A DNA stretch of 14,930 bases from Verrucomicrobiota bacterium (GTDB lineage: Bacteria; Verrucomicrobiota; Verrucomicrobiia; Limisphaerales; UBA9464): positions 1 through 14,930 of the forward strand of contig JAPLUH010000422.1 in assembly GCA_026397675.1 (NCBI GenBank), given 5' to 3'. Positions 8,153 through 14,779 of the stretch are shown here, one piece after another. Position numbers and translations under genes: made by a program. The number at the start of each line of letters is the position of its first letter. Within the stretch, counting starts at the first letter, position 1. The notes below the pieces were generated by a model, which was not told where the DNA came from, made no database searches, and was given only the letters and a program-made list of their open reading frames with translations.

Positions 8153-9394
8153 TCAAATATTTTCTGGGGCGGCAACAGGGATCGCTTCATCTCTGAGCGT
8201 GTGCTTCCAGACATACCGGAACATGAGCACCCGCATGGCCGCCGTGAGCGGGATGGCCAGAATGCCTCCCAAAAGCCCCCCCAACAACGTGGTCCCCACC
8301 ATCACCGCAATAATGATGCTCAAGGGATGCAACCCCACGCGATCTCCCATGATTTTCGGGGAAATCACCAATCCTTCCAATGACTGAACCGTGGCAAAAA
8401 CTCCAAGCACCTTGACTGGCAGGACCCAATCACCAGAACTAGCGAACCCGACCAACAACGCGGCGACGCAGGTTGTGATGGCTCCCAAGAACGGGATCAT
8501 GGTGAGCACCGTGGCCATCAATCCGAGGATGAAGGCATAAGGGAGACCAATAACCAAAAAACCAAAGGTGTAGAGAACTCCGTCGCACATGGCCACGAGC
8601 AGTTGGCTTCGGAAAAATACGATCAGATAGTCGTTGATGGATCGCAAGATGAACACCAACTCGACCTTGAACTGCGAATTGCGCACGGGCAGGTAATCGG
8701 TCCATTCCCGCTCAATGCCTCGTTTTTCGAGCAGGAAATAGAACGCATAGACCGGCACCAGAAACAACCCGGCCAAGAGGCCGAACCAACCACTCACCTT
8801 GCCCAACTGTGTCAAAAACCACACACCACTGGTTGGCAAGAGGTTCATCAACCACGTGGAGGCTTCCTTGAGGGATGCTCGTGTTTCCTGATCCATCGGA
8901 ACGGGGCCAGTCCCTGCGTTGGACCCCACTAGATTGGCCGGAGTCGCAGTCGAAGCCGACTTCGCCCGCAACTCCAGGATCTTTCGGACCATAACCGGCG
9001 GATTGGTGGCCCAGGATTCCATCTGGTGCTGAAACTTCTGGCTGTAATCGGGCACCCGTTCAGCAAACTGCCGGGTCTCTCGGTAAAGCTGAGGAACCAC
9101 GCTGGCGAACACCCCCACCACGAGCACCAACGCCGACAAGAAAACCAACGTGATAGCAGGGGCCCGCGCGACACCCCGTCGCTCAATGAAATCCACGACC
9201 GGATCCAGCAAGTAAGCCAGTACCCCCGCCAAAGCCAGCGGCCATAGGACCGGCGACAAGACATCCAGAACCTGCCCCGCTCCCCAAACCGCACCGACTA
9301 CCAACCCCAACAAGACCGCGATGGCCACTGCGGTGAGCGTCCCCCACAGGATTCGGACCTGCGTCGGGTGCGGCGGCGGGAGCATGGGTTTCAT
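8153..9394 (-). CDS. AI-2E family transporter (PerM/YdiK-like integral membrane protein)
   Basis: The protein has 413 residues with about eight hydrophobic segments. Two lie near 14-38 and 46-66, one at 80-102, one at 190-222, and a cluster runs from 255 to 390. The family pattern is clear: IVFFRSQLLVA (258-268), GLMATVLTMIPFLGA (291-305), ISPKIMGDRVGLHPL (344-358) and GGLLGGILAIPLTAAMR (372-388). The extra-membrane region at 105-185 is large, as usual in this family. Despite the family name, most members have no proven role in autoinducer-2 export; some act as Na+/H+ antiporters or have unknown substrates. ATG 9394 lies 9 bases after the proC stop codon, so the two are probably cotranscribed. 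A second ATG three codons on (9385) is possible. Confidence 0.9.
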   Translation of the reverse strand: MKPMLPPPHPTQVRILWGTLTAVAIAVLLGLVVGAVWGAGQVLDVLSPVLWPLALAGVLAYLLDPVVDFIERRGVARAPAITLVFLSALVLVVGVFASVVPQLYRETRQFAERVPDYSQKFQHQMESWATNPPVMVRKILELRAKSASTATPANLVGSNAGTGPVPMDQETRASLKEASTWLMNLLPTSGVWFLTQLGKVSGWFGLLAGLFLVPVYAFYFLLEKRGIEREWTDYLPVRNSQFKVELVFILRSINDYLIVFFRSQLLVAMCDGVLYTFGFLVIGLPYAFILGLMATVLTMIPFLGAITTCVAALLVGFASSGDWVLPVKVLGVFATVQSLEGLVISPKIMGDRVGLHPLSIIIAVMVGTTLLGGLLGGILAIPLTAAMRVLMFRYVWKHTLRDEAIPVAAPENI

Positions 9395-9403
9395 GAAATG
9401 GAA

Positions 9404-10213
9404 TCAGGCCATGGCCTTGGCCTTGTCGGCGGCTGCTCGAACCGCTCCGATCAACGCCGCACGCACCCCGCCCTTTTCTAGCACATGAATGGCTTCGATG
9501 GTCGTGCCGCCCGGACTGCAAACAGCGTCCTTGAGGGCTCCGGGGTGTTGTCCGGTCTCCAGCACCATCTTGGCAGCCCCCAACAAGGTTTGGGCTGCCA
9601 AACGCTGAGCGATATCCCGAGGCAGCCCTGCGGCCACTCCCCCATCAGCCAACGCCTCGATCATTAGGAACGCATAGGCAGGCCCACTGCCACTGACCCC
9701 CGTCACTGCATCGAGCAGCTTTTCCTTCACTTCCAAGGCCAGACCCACGGACGCCAAGAACTCTTGTACTACCTCGGCATCGGCGCACGTCGCCGACGAA
9801 CCCACCGCGTAGGCCGAGGCGCTCGCCCCGACCAGCGCCGGTGTGTTGGGCATCACCCGGATCACCCGAAGGCCGCTCGGTCCTGCCGCTTCCATGCGAG
9901 CTAAGGAAACTCCGGCAGCGATGCTCACTACCAAATGCCGTTCCGTGTTCCAGTTCGCTGCCAATTCGCCCAAGAGGCCCACGACTTGGTCGGGTTTCAC
10001 GGCGATCACCACGATGTCCGAGCCGGCCAAGACTTCGGCATTCTGATCGGTGACTCGGGCTCCCGTCGCCTGTGCGAAGGCCTGGCGGGCTGCCGGAATC
10101 GGATCACTGGCCAAGACCCTCTCAGCCGGAACCACACCCGCACTAATGACTCCGCGAGCCAATGCGGTCGCCATCTTGCCAGCACCTAGAAAACCCACCG
10201 AAACACGATTCAT
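9404..10213 (-). CDS. proC: Pyrroline-5-carboxylate reductase
   Basis: The enzyme performs the last step of proline synthesis, reducing 1-pyrroline-5-carboxylate to L-proline with NAD(P)H in the cytoplasm. The 269-residue length is normal. Visible motifs are the Rossmann loop GFLGAGKMATALARG (7-21), the AVKPDQV stretch (71-77), RVMPNTPALVG (119-129), the dimerisation and substrate-binding region TGVSGSGPAYAF (171-182), and the family signature SPGGTTIEAI (233-242). ATG at 10213 gives a compact N-terminus that fits the family. It is the first housekeeping gene of the minus-strand run proC, permease, protease, dehydrogenase, and lies 70 bases downstream of a prepilin-like gene on the same strand. 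Confidence 0.97.
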   Translation of the reverse strand: MNRVSVGFLGAGKMATALARGVISAGVVPAERVLASDPIPAARQAFAQATGARVTDQNAEVLAGSDIVVIAVKPDQVVGLLGELAANWNTERHLVVSIAAGVSLARMEAAGPSGLRVIRVMPNTPALVGASASAYAVGSSATCADAEVVQEFLASVGLALEVKEKLLDAVTGVSGSGPAYAFLMIEALADGGVAAGLPRDIAQRLAAQTLLGAAKMVLETGQHPGALKDAVCSPGGTTIEAIHVLEKGGVRAALIGAVRAAADKAKAMA

Positions 10214-10283
10214 TCTGCGCGTTTCCTATCAGTCACCGAGTGATGGGGACATGGGAAAATCGCCCTACCTTCTCGAATTCGTC

Positions 10284-11060
10284 TCACCGGACCTCCCCGC
10301 TGTTGGCCTTCACCCAATCCCAATCCGTCGTCGGGTTGGCCGCGAAGATCCCCCCTGCCCCTCCCCGAACATTGGCTCGAATGGTCCCCTCCGGGCCCAC
10401 CACCTGCCACCGATGCCCCTCGGCATGCCCGTCTAGGTAGGTGAAGTAAGCCGCGCTGGAATGATACGATGCCGGCAAATTACCCCACTTGGGGGCCTCC
10501 TCTAGGCGGTTCATAAAGAAACCATCATTGATGGTGTCGGGATGCTCGTCCAAGAACGCGAAGACCTTGGATGGGGAACTGACATCGGACCCCTTGAAAT
10601 ACTGCCGATAAGAGGGATTAAACCGGTTGGTCAACTCACCTGGATCACCCACCAGGGCGTTGAGCGCGTAGCTGCGGATACGCAGTCCATTGTCGGCCCG
10701 CGATTGATCCGAGGGGCAGTGGAATACCGCGGTACTCGCCAGATGACGCGAGAGCAATCCGCTCGAAAGAAGGTTCAGGTTGGTATTTCCATCGCTCCCG
10801 GTCCAATCCATCACATTGTTGGCCCAACTGTTGGTCCGCGACCGCGTCTCACCCACGCCGTGGTTGTTGACGTACCGGTCGTGGTGATCGTCGGCGTACA
10901 GTTGGAGAGCCGTCTGCAACTGCTTGGCGTTGTTCATGCACACCATGCCTCCGGCCTTCGACTTAGCTCGCGCCAAGGCCGGCAGGAGGAGGCCCGCCAA
11001 AATAGCGATGATCGCAATGACCACCAGGAGTTCTATGAGGGTGAAACCACGGGAGCGCAT
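10284..11060 (-). CDS. Prepilin-like protein with H-X9-DG signature
   Basis: The protein has 258 residues from ATG 11060. It begins MRSRG|FTLIELLVVIAIIAILAG: a prepilin peptidase site after Gly5, Glu10 at the +5 position, then the hydrophobic helix that anchors type IV pilins and type II secretion pseudopilins. The C-terminal part contains His200, nine residues, then Asp210-Gly211 (SYHSSAAYFTYLDGHAEG), the H-X9-DG signature of the expanded prepilin-like families in Planctomycetes and Verrucomicrobia. The exact role of these proteins is unknown; many copies per genome are typical. The frame stays open upstream to 11162, but the added residues are basic and Cys-rich and would precede the leader, so the start at 11060 is chosen. 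It is transcribed away from the riboswitch operon, so the two share one intergenic region. Confidence 0.92.
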   Translation of the reverse strand: MRSRGFTLIELLVVIAIIAILAGLLLPALARAKSKAGGMVCMNNAKQLQTALQLYADDHHDRYVNNHGVGETRSRTNSWANNVMDWTGSDGNTNLNLLSSGLLSRHLASTAVFHCPSDQSRADNGLRIRSYALNALVGDPGELTNRFNPSYRQYFKGSDVSSPSKVFAFLDEHPDTINDGFFMNRLEEAPKWGNLPASYHSSAAYFTYLDGHAEGHRWQVVGPEGTIRANVRGGAGGIFAANPTTDWDWVKANSGEVR

Positions 11061-11225
11061 GGTAAGAGACTGCGGATTACCGGTCCGCAACGGAAGCCCC
11101 AAGGCAGATCGGGCACCTTTCTTACAGCCGATCGCTTTGCATCTTGATTTGCGACGACACATAGAGTATTTACGTCCCAGTTCTTTGACGGGCTTTTCCC
11201 ACGCGGAGAAAGTCCAATATCAAAA

Positions 11226-11383
11226 CATCTTTGGAAGTGCGGGAACGCCGTGAGAATCGGCGACGGTTGCGCCACTGTATCAGGCAACAAACCCCCTAGT
11301 CGTACACGACAGTCACTGGACGCGAGTCTGGGAAGGCGGGGGCGAGGTTCGAAGCCTGTAGTCAGGATATCGCGCCAATGATG
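11226..11383 (+). ncRNA. Cobalamin (B12) riboswitch aptamer
   Basis: The sequence matches the conserved core of the cobalamin riboswitch. GGGAA at 11241-11245 is followed by a hairpin, cgccg (11246-11250) with cggcg (11258-11262), around the loop tgagaat. Then come acggttgcgccactgt (11263-11278), a 5-bp stem gttgc/gcaac (11266-11270 with 11284-11288), gagtctgggaaggcgggg (about 11325-11342), and the B12 box gtagtcaggatatcgcgcc (11358-11376). The outer P1 stem is catctttgg (11226-11234) with ccaatgatg (11375-11383), eight pairs of nine. The class binds adenosyl- or other cobalamins and usually switches off downstream genes when B12 is plentiful. The orientation is towards the PEP-CTERM gene at 11635. 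A covariance-model search should hit RF00174 or a sister family. Confidence 0.95.
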
Positions 11384-11390
11384 CTCGTCG

Positions 11391-11432
11391 GGTTTCGGCT
11401 TCGTGCCGCAACCGCTTCGCCGCAAAGCGAAG
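11391..11432 (+). promoter_or_regulatory. Paired hairpins between aptamer and terminator
   Basis: Two hairpins follow the aptamer directly. The first pairs 11391-11399 (ggtttcggc) with 11405-11413 (gccgcaacc), eight of nine bases, with a 5-base loop. The second pairs cttcgc with gcgaag (11415-11420 with 11427-11432). One of them may carry the loop that forms the kissing interaction with L5 in cobalamin riboswitches; this is inferred from position only. Confidence 0.55.
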
Positions 11433-11488
11433 GATGAGGCCAGACCATCCCTGCCCATATGCTGGGGTGGAAACATTTTGAATGTCTG

Positions 11489-11530
11489 ACGCCTTCATTC
11501 CCTGTTTTGCCGGTGGATTGGAGGCGTTTT
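11489..11530 (+). terminator. Terminator hairpin of the riboswitch expression platform
   Basis: The stem pairs 11489-11501 (acgccttcattcc) with 11515-11527 (ggattggaggcgt), twelve of thirteen positions including one G-T pair. The loop has 13 bases and ttttgtgttt follows. It lies about 105 bases after the aptamer and about 105 before the start of the first gene, where a riboswitch-controlled terminator is expected. An alternative outer stem, tgtctga (11483-11489) with tcagaca (11536-11542), could compete with or extend it. Confidence 0.72.
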
Positions 11531-11634
11531 GTGTTTCAGACACTCACCCACTTCCTATTCCCCGGCCTGGTCTCCATTGACACCACCTAGGCAAGCCCCT
11601 GAACCAGGCCTGCCGTTGCCGTGCACTAGAGACC

Positions 11635-12513
11635 ATGAATACCGTCCGAACAGTCCGTACCCTCAAATCGAGCAGCCCCCTGATGGATTGCTTCACTCCG
11701 AAGGCGATCCTCGCCGCCTGCGCAGTCCTCTCAGTCCAAGCCCAATACCCCGCCTCTGTGGTGGACTACCGGTCCGGAACCGGATTCTCCCCGGGCTACA
11801 CCAACACCATGGCCGCGATAGGTACGCCCAGCCGCCTCACCAGTGGCGACTTCGCTGGACCCGTGGATCCATTCTCCCCGCCCTACACCCGAGACCAACT
11901 CATCAGCATCGGTGCGGGTGGATCTCTAACGCTGCGTTGGGATTCACCGCTGAAGAATGCCCCAGGAAATCCGCACGGAATGGATTTCACCGTCTTTGGC
12001 AGTACCGGATTTTTAATGACCAATGAGTTCGATGCCAATTGGAACGCCATTGGCAAGCCAGCCACCGATGGGTCCCTCTTCAACCCCAATTCGGGAACCC
12101 AGAAGATGAGCGTGAGCAGCGACGGCAAGACCTGGTACGTGCTGGACCCAGCGCGCTCGCCCAAGGTGGATCACTATTATCCGACCGATGGATCCGGGGA
12201 CTTCGGCATTCCGTTGAGCGCTTCTCTGCAGCCAGCCGAATTCTCTGGAAAGACTCTTGATGAGATCCGCCAGCTCTACCGAGGCTCCGCTGGAGGAACG
12301 AGTTTTGACTTGGCCTGGGCCCTAGACGCCACGGGCAAACCGGTGGGCCTGACAGAGGCCTCCTACATCCGAATTGAGGTGCTCAGCGGCAAAGCCGATA
12401 TCGACGGGTTTTCCATGGTCAGCACCGTGCCAGAGCCGCAAACCTGGGCATTGATGGGGTCTGCAATGGCCGGACTGTGGGTCTGGCGTCGGTTTTCCCA
12501 AACGCTCTCGTAA
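11635..12513 (+). CDS. PEP-CTERM surface protein under cobalamin riboswitch control
   Basis: The protein has 292 residues. Its N-terminus is basic then hydrophobic (PKAILAACAVLSVQAQ, 22-37), a signal peptide probably cut near 36/37. The mature part is rich in Gly, Ser, Asp and aromatic residues, typical of a beta-sandwich surface domain, with blocks such as SVVDYRSGTGFSPGYTN (41-57), VDPFSPPYTRDQLISIGAGG (77-96) and KADIDGFSM (253-261). The C-terminus is a PEP-CTERM sorting signal: VPEP at 265-268, a hydrophobic stretch (WALMGSAMAGLWVW), then Arg-Arg. Such proteins are processed by an exosortase and placed at the cell surface. From memory, relatives with these blocks occur near TonB-dependent B12 receptors; with the riboswitch this suggests a role in corrinoid capture, which is inference. 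ATG 11683 is an alternative start that gives a shorter signal peptide. It is the first gene of a four-gene plus-strand run. Confidence 0.88.
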   Translation: MNTVRTVRTLKSSSPLMDCFTPKAILAACAVLSVQAQYPASVVDYRSGTGFSPGYTNTMAAIGTPSRLTSGDFAGPVDPFSPPYTRDQLISIGAGGSLTLRWDSPLKNAPGNPHGMDFTVFGSTGFLMTNEFDANWNAIGKPATDGSLFNPNSGTQKMSVSSDGKTWYVLDPARSPKVDHYYPTDGSGDFGIPLSASLQPAEFSGKTLDEIRQLYRGSAGGTSFDLAWALDATGKPVGLTEASYIRIEVLSGKADIDGFSMVSTVPEPQTWALMGSAMAGLWVWRRFSQTLS

Positions 12514-12526
12514 GCGAGCCGCTCAT

Positions 12527-12880
12527 ATGGACTGTGTCACCACCGTTTCGGAAAACCAGTGCCCGCTCTGCGGTCAGGCCAATGCCTGCCGCAGGGCCGG
12601 TGGAGCCGACCCCTCTCCGGAACGGTGTTGGTGCGAAGAGGTAACCATTCCTCCAGAAGTGCTGGAAAGCATTCCGCTGCATCTCCAACAAAAGGCCTGC
12701 CTTTGCCCAGCATGCGCGGGATGCAAACCCTCCTGCTGTGGGCCTTTGCCCGAGACGGAAGAGCCGGACACCTACTTCACAGAGGAAGGCCTCATGGTCT
12801 TCACCCGTGCCTATCATCTTCGCCGCGGCTACTGTTGTGGAAGCGGTTGCCGCCACTGTCCCTTCGACGAGAAAATCTGA
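12527..12880 (+). CDS. Cysteine-rich CWC and DUF5522 fusion protein
   Basis: This small protein of 117 residues carries 16 cysteines. The N-terminal half fits the cysteine-rich CWC family: CPLCGQANAC (12-21), the name-giving Cys-Trp-Cys at 34-36, then CLCPACAGCKPSCC (58-71). The C-terminal third, 83-113, fits DUF5522: YFTEEGLMVFT, AYHLRRGYCCGSGC, then RHCPF. Both parts look like metal-binding modules, with zinc or an iron-sulfur cluster possible; no function is known for either. There is no signal peptide, so it should be cytoplasmic, unlike its neighbours. In other genomes I remember the two domains mostly as separate small proteins. The gene starts 13 bases after the PEP-CTERM gene and ends 29 bases before the next, so it is probably cotranscribed. 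No Shine-Dalgarno sequence precedes the ATG. Confidence 0.88.
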   Translation: MDCVTTVSENQCPLCGQANACRRAGGADPSPERCWCEEVTIPPEVLESIPLHLQQKACLCPACAGCKPSCCGPLPETEEPDTYFTEEGLMVFTRAYHLRRGYCCGSGCRHCPFDEKI

Positions 12881-12909
12881 TCGCGATCTTCCGAACTCAA
12901 TTCGTCGAA

Positions 12910-13902
12910 ATGAACTCGTCGCTCCACCGAGGCAACCTCGCCCTTCAGGCGTTTTATCTGACGGCTTGCCTCGGGGTTTTGGCCCAGGGTGCGACCCTCA
13001 AAGAGTCCTTCGATACCGATCCGTCCGCGCGGGGATGGCGTTCCTGGGGAGACCCCACACTGTTTCACTGGGATGCCTCGGGCCAGCAATTGGGGGTGGT
13101 CTGGGACTCGTCGCGTGCGAATAGTTTTTTTGCACTCCCCTTGCCCACCACACTGGGCACCACCGTCAATTTCAGCTTCGCCTTCGATCTCACTCTCGAA
13201 TCCCATGCCGTCGGCGTGGTCGCCGGCCAATCCGGATCCTTCCAAATTGCCGCAGGCCTTGTCCGACAGGCGGATGTGCTCGCCACGAACTATTTCCGAG
13301 GCTCCTTCCCCGGGGCCAAAAACACCGTGGAATGGACCTGGTTCGGCGAGTCGGGCGCCGTTTCCTCGTCCGTGTCTCCGGTGATTGTCCCGTCGGACGG
13401 GCGACTGCCCTGGGGATATGCCGATAGTTATGTCACGCTCGAACCCGGTCATCGTTACCGCTTCGAACTGACTTACACCGCAACACTTCGGACAGCCCGG
13501 ATGTCCATGACGACTGACGGCCAACCGGGCCCAGAACTCTCGGACGTGGTGTTACCCTCCCATTTCACGCGGTTCGAAGTCGATACCTTCGCCATCAGCA
13601 GCTATTCCGGAACCGGCCAGAACCCGCTCTACGCCGGTTCCGTATTAGCCCGGGGTTGGATCGATAATATTGCAATCACCCTCCCAGAGCCGCCAATTAC
13701 ACGACTCCGAGCGCTCGATGGCGGAGTGGCGTTCGATGCCTTAGGCGGCTGGCGCTACACACTGGAAGCCTCAGGCAACCTGACGGACTGGAGCACGGTC
13801 TCCGAGAGCCTGGCTGCAACCTCCGGGGAGCTCAAACTGTGGGACCCGAGAGACGGATGGATTCCGACTCAATTCTACCGCGTCGTCGCCGTGCGTCCAT
13901 GA
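12910..13902 (+). CDS. Secreted beta-rich protein of unknown function
   Basis: The protein has 330 residues from ATG 12910. Residues 8-28 (GNLALQAFYLTACLGVLAQGA) form a signal peptide, probably cut after Ala28. Residues 30-258 have a lectin-like (concanavalin-type) beta-sandwich look: LKESFDTDPSARGWRSWGDP (30-49), WDASGQQLGVVWD (54-66), NFSFAFDLTLES (87-98), and a closing ARGWIDNIAITLPEPP (247-262). The C-terminal module, 264-330, has the YTLEAS, LTDWSTV and FYRVVAV pattern seen at the ends of many verrucomicrobial secreted proteins. It replaces the PEP-CTERM signal of the first gene. The frame is open further upstream to 12559, but that part overlaps the CWC gene and lacks domain similarity, so ATG 12910 is preferred. 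Its stop overlaps the start of the next gene (ATGA), which suggests translational coupling. Confidence 0.87.
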   Translation: MNSSLHRGNLALQAFYLTACLGVLAQGATLKESFDTDPSARGWRSWGDPTLFHWDASGQQLGVVWDSSRANSFFALPLPTTLGTTVNFSFAFDLTLESHAVGVVAGQSGSFQIAAGLVRQADVLATNYFRGSFPGAKNTVEWTWFGESGAVSSSVSPVIVPSDGRLPWGYADSYVTLEPGHRYRFELTYTATLRTARMSMTTDGQPGPELSDVVLPSHFTRFEVDTFAISSYSGTGQNPLYAGSVLARGWIDNIAITLPEPPITRLRALDGGVAFDALGGWRYTLEASGNLTDWSTVSESLAATSGELKLWDPRDGWIPTQFYRVVAVRP

Positions 13903-14648
13903 AGCCGATGCGGACCATCTCGACGGAATGCCCGGTGCGGGCCTTCACGCTCGTTGAACTCCTCGTGGTCCTCGTTGTGATCGCCATCCTGGCTGCACTC
14001 ACCCTGCCGGCCTTGGTTCGATCACGCTCCGCGGCTCGGGCGTCGGTCTGTACTTCCAATCTCCGGCAAGTCGGACTAGCCACCCAACTCTACTGGGACG
14101 ATCACGCAGGCATCGCGTTCGTCGAGCGAGGTGCGCGCACCAACAATGGATGGAGCTACTGGTTCGGATGGTTAGAAGACGGCACCGAAGGAGAACGCCG
14201 CTTTGATCCGACCACCGGCGCCTTGTGGCCCTACCTTCAGTCGCGCGGCGTCGAAGTCTGCCCAGCCCTCAACCGCGCCAATCCTCGCTTTAAAAGCAAG
14301 GCCCGCGGGGCGGCCTTCGGCTACGGCTACAACCTGAGGGTCGGCACCCGGGGCTCGACCGGGATCGCCATCGCAACGCTGCGTTCTCCCGCAGGGTGCG
14401 CCATTTTCGCTGATTGCGCCGAGGTCAACGACTTCCAGTCCCCTGCGTCTCCAGACCACCCATTGCTGGAGGAGTTCTACTACTTTGACCTCGAGGGACC
14501 CACCGTCCACTTCCGGCATTCCCATCGTGCCGAGACCTGGTTCGCCGACGGCCATGTTGCTGGAACCATCCCTGCTCCTGGCTCCGAGGACTCCCGAATG
14601 CCCGATGAACACATCGCCCGGCTGCCCGCCGAGTTAATCTTGCCCTGA
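13899..14648 (+). CDS. Prepilin-like protein with H-X9-DG signature, Ala at -1
   Basis: The protein has 249 residues from ATG 13899. The leader MKPMRTISTECPVRA is followed by FTLVELLVVLVVIAILAALT, the pilin-type hydrophobic helix with Glu20 at the +5 position of the expected cleavage. The residue before the cut is Ala15, not the usual Gly, so processing may be less efficient. The signature His207, nine residues, Asp217-Gly218 is present (RHSHRAETWFADGHVAG). It belongs to the same broad class as the protein at 10284-11060, but the sequences are clearly diverged beyond the helix and the signature. The ATG overlaps the previous stop by ATGA, so it belongs to the riboswitch-led operon. A further ATG at 13908 is possible. 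The frame also opens upstream at 13839, inside the previous gene; that start would put basic residues before the leader and is less likely. Confidence 0.9.
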   Translation: MKPMRTISTECPVRAFTLVELLVVLVVIAILAALTLPALVRSRSAARASVCTSNLRQVGLATQLYWDDHAGIAFVERGARTNNGWSYWFGWLEDGTEGERRFDPTTGALWPYLQSRGVEVCPALNRANPRFKSKARGAAFGYGYNLRVGTRGSTGIAIATLRSPAGCAIFADCAEVNDFQSPASPDHPLLEEFYYFDLEGPTVHFRHSHRAETWFADGHVAGTIPAPGSEDSRMPDEHIARLPAELILP

Positions 14649-14711
14649 GCCAAAAGAATCCGCTACGCCATCCCTTTCCTCCCCACTGAATCGTTCTGGC
14701 TGAGTTCCAAA

Positions 14712-14750
14712 CGATCGGGGTGCCCCCGTTTCCAGGGGCACCCCGCATCG
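14712..14750. terminator. Hairpin between convergent genes, probable bidirectional terminator
   Basis: The core is a perfect 11-bp stem, cggggtgcccc (14716-14726) with ggggcaccccg (14735-14745), around an 8-base loop. Four further pairs (14712-14715 with 14747-14750) follow across one bulged base. It lies between two genes that end towards each other. On the plus strand no T-run follows; on the minus strand a short TTT does, so it may work on both strands or depend on the stem alone. Confidence 0.65.
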
Positions 14751-14779
14751 AAGATAGTCTAAGGGTTAGACCCTACCGC

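Noticed and set aside
11185..11220. Possible promoter before the riboswitch (TTGACG at 11185-11190)
   Set aside because: No -10 box lies at 16-18 bases; the nearest AT-rich candidate (caatat) is 24 bases away.
12559..12909. A 117-codon upstream extension of the secreted-protein frame
   Set aside because: It overlaps the CWC/DUF5522 gene in another frame, is Arg/Leu/Ser-rich without domain character, and would hide the signal peptide that starts at 12910.
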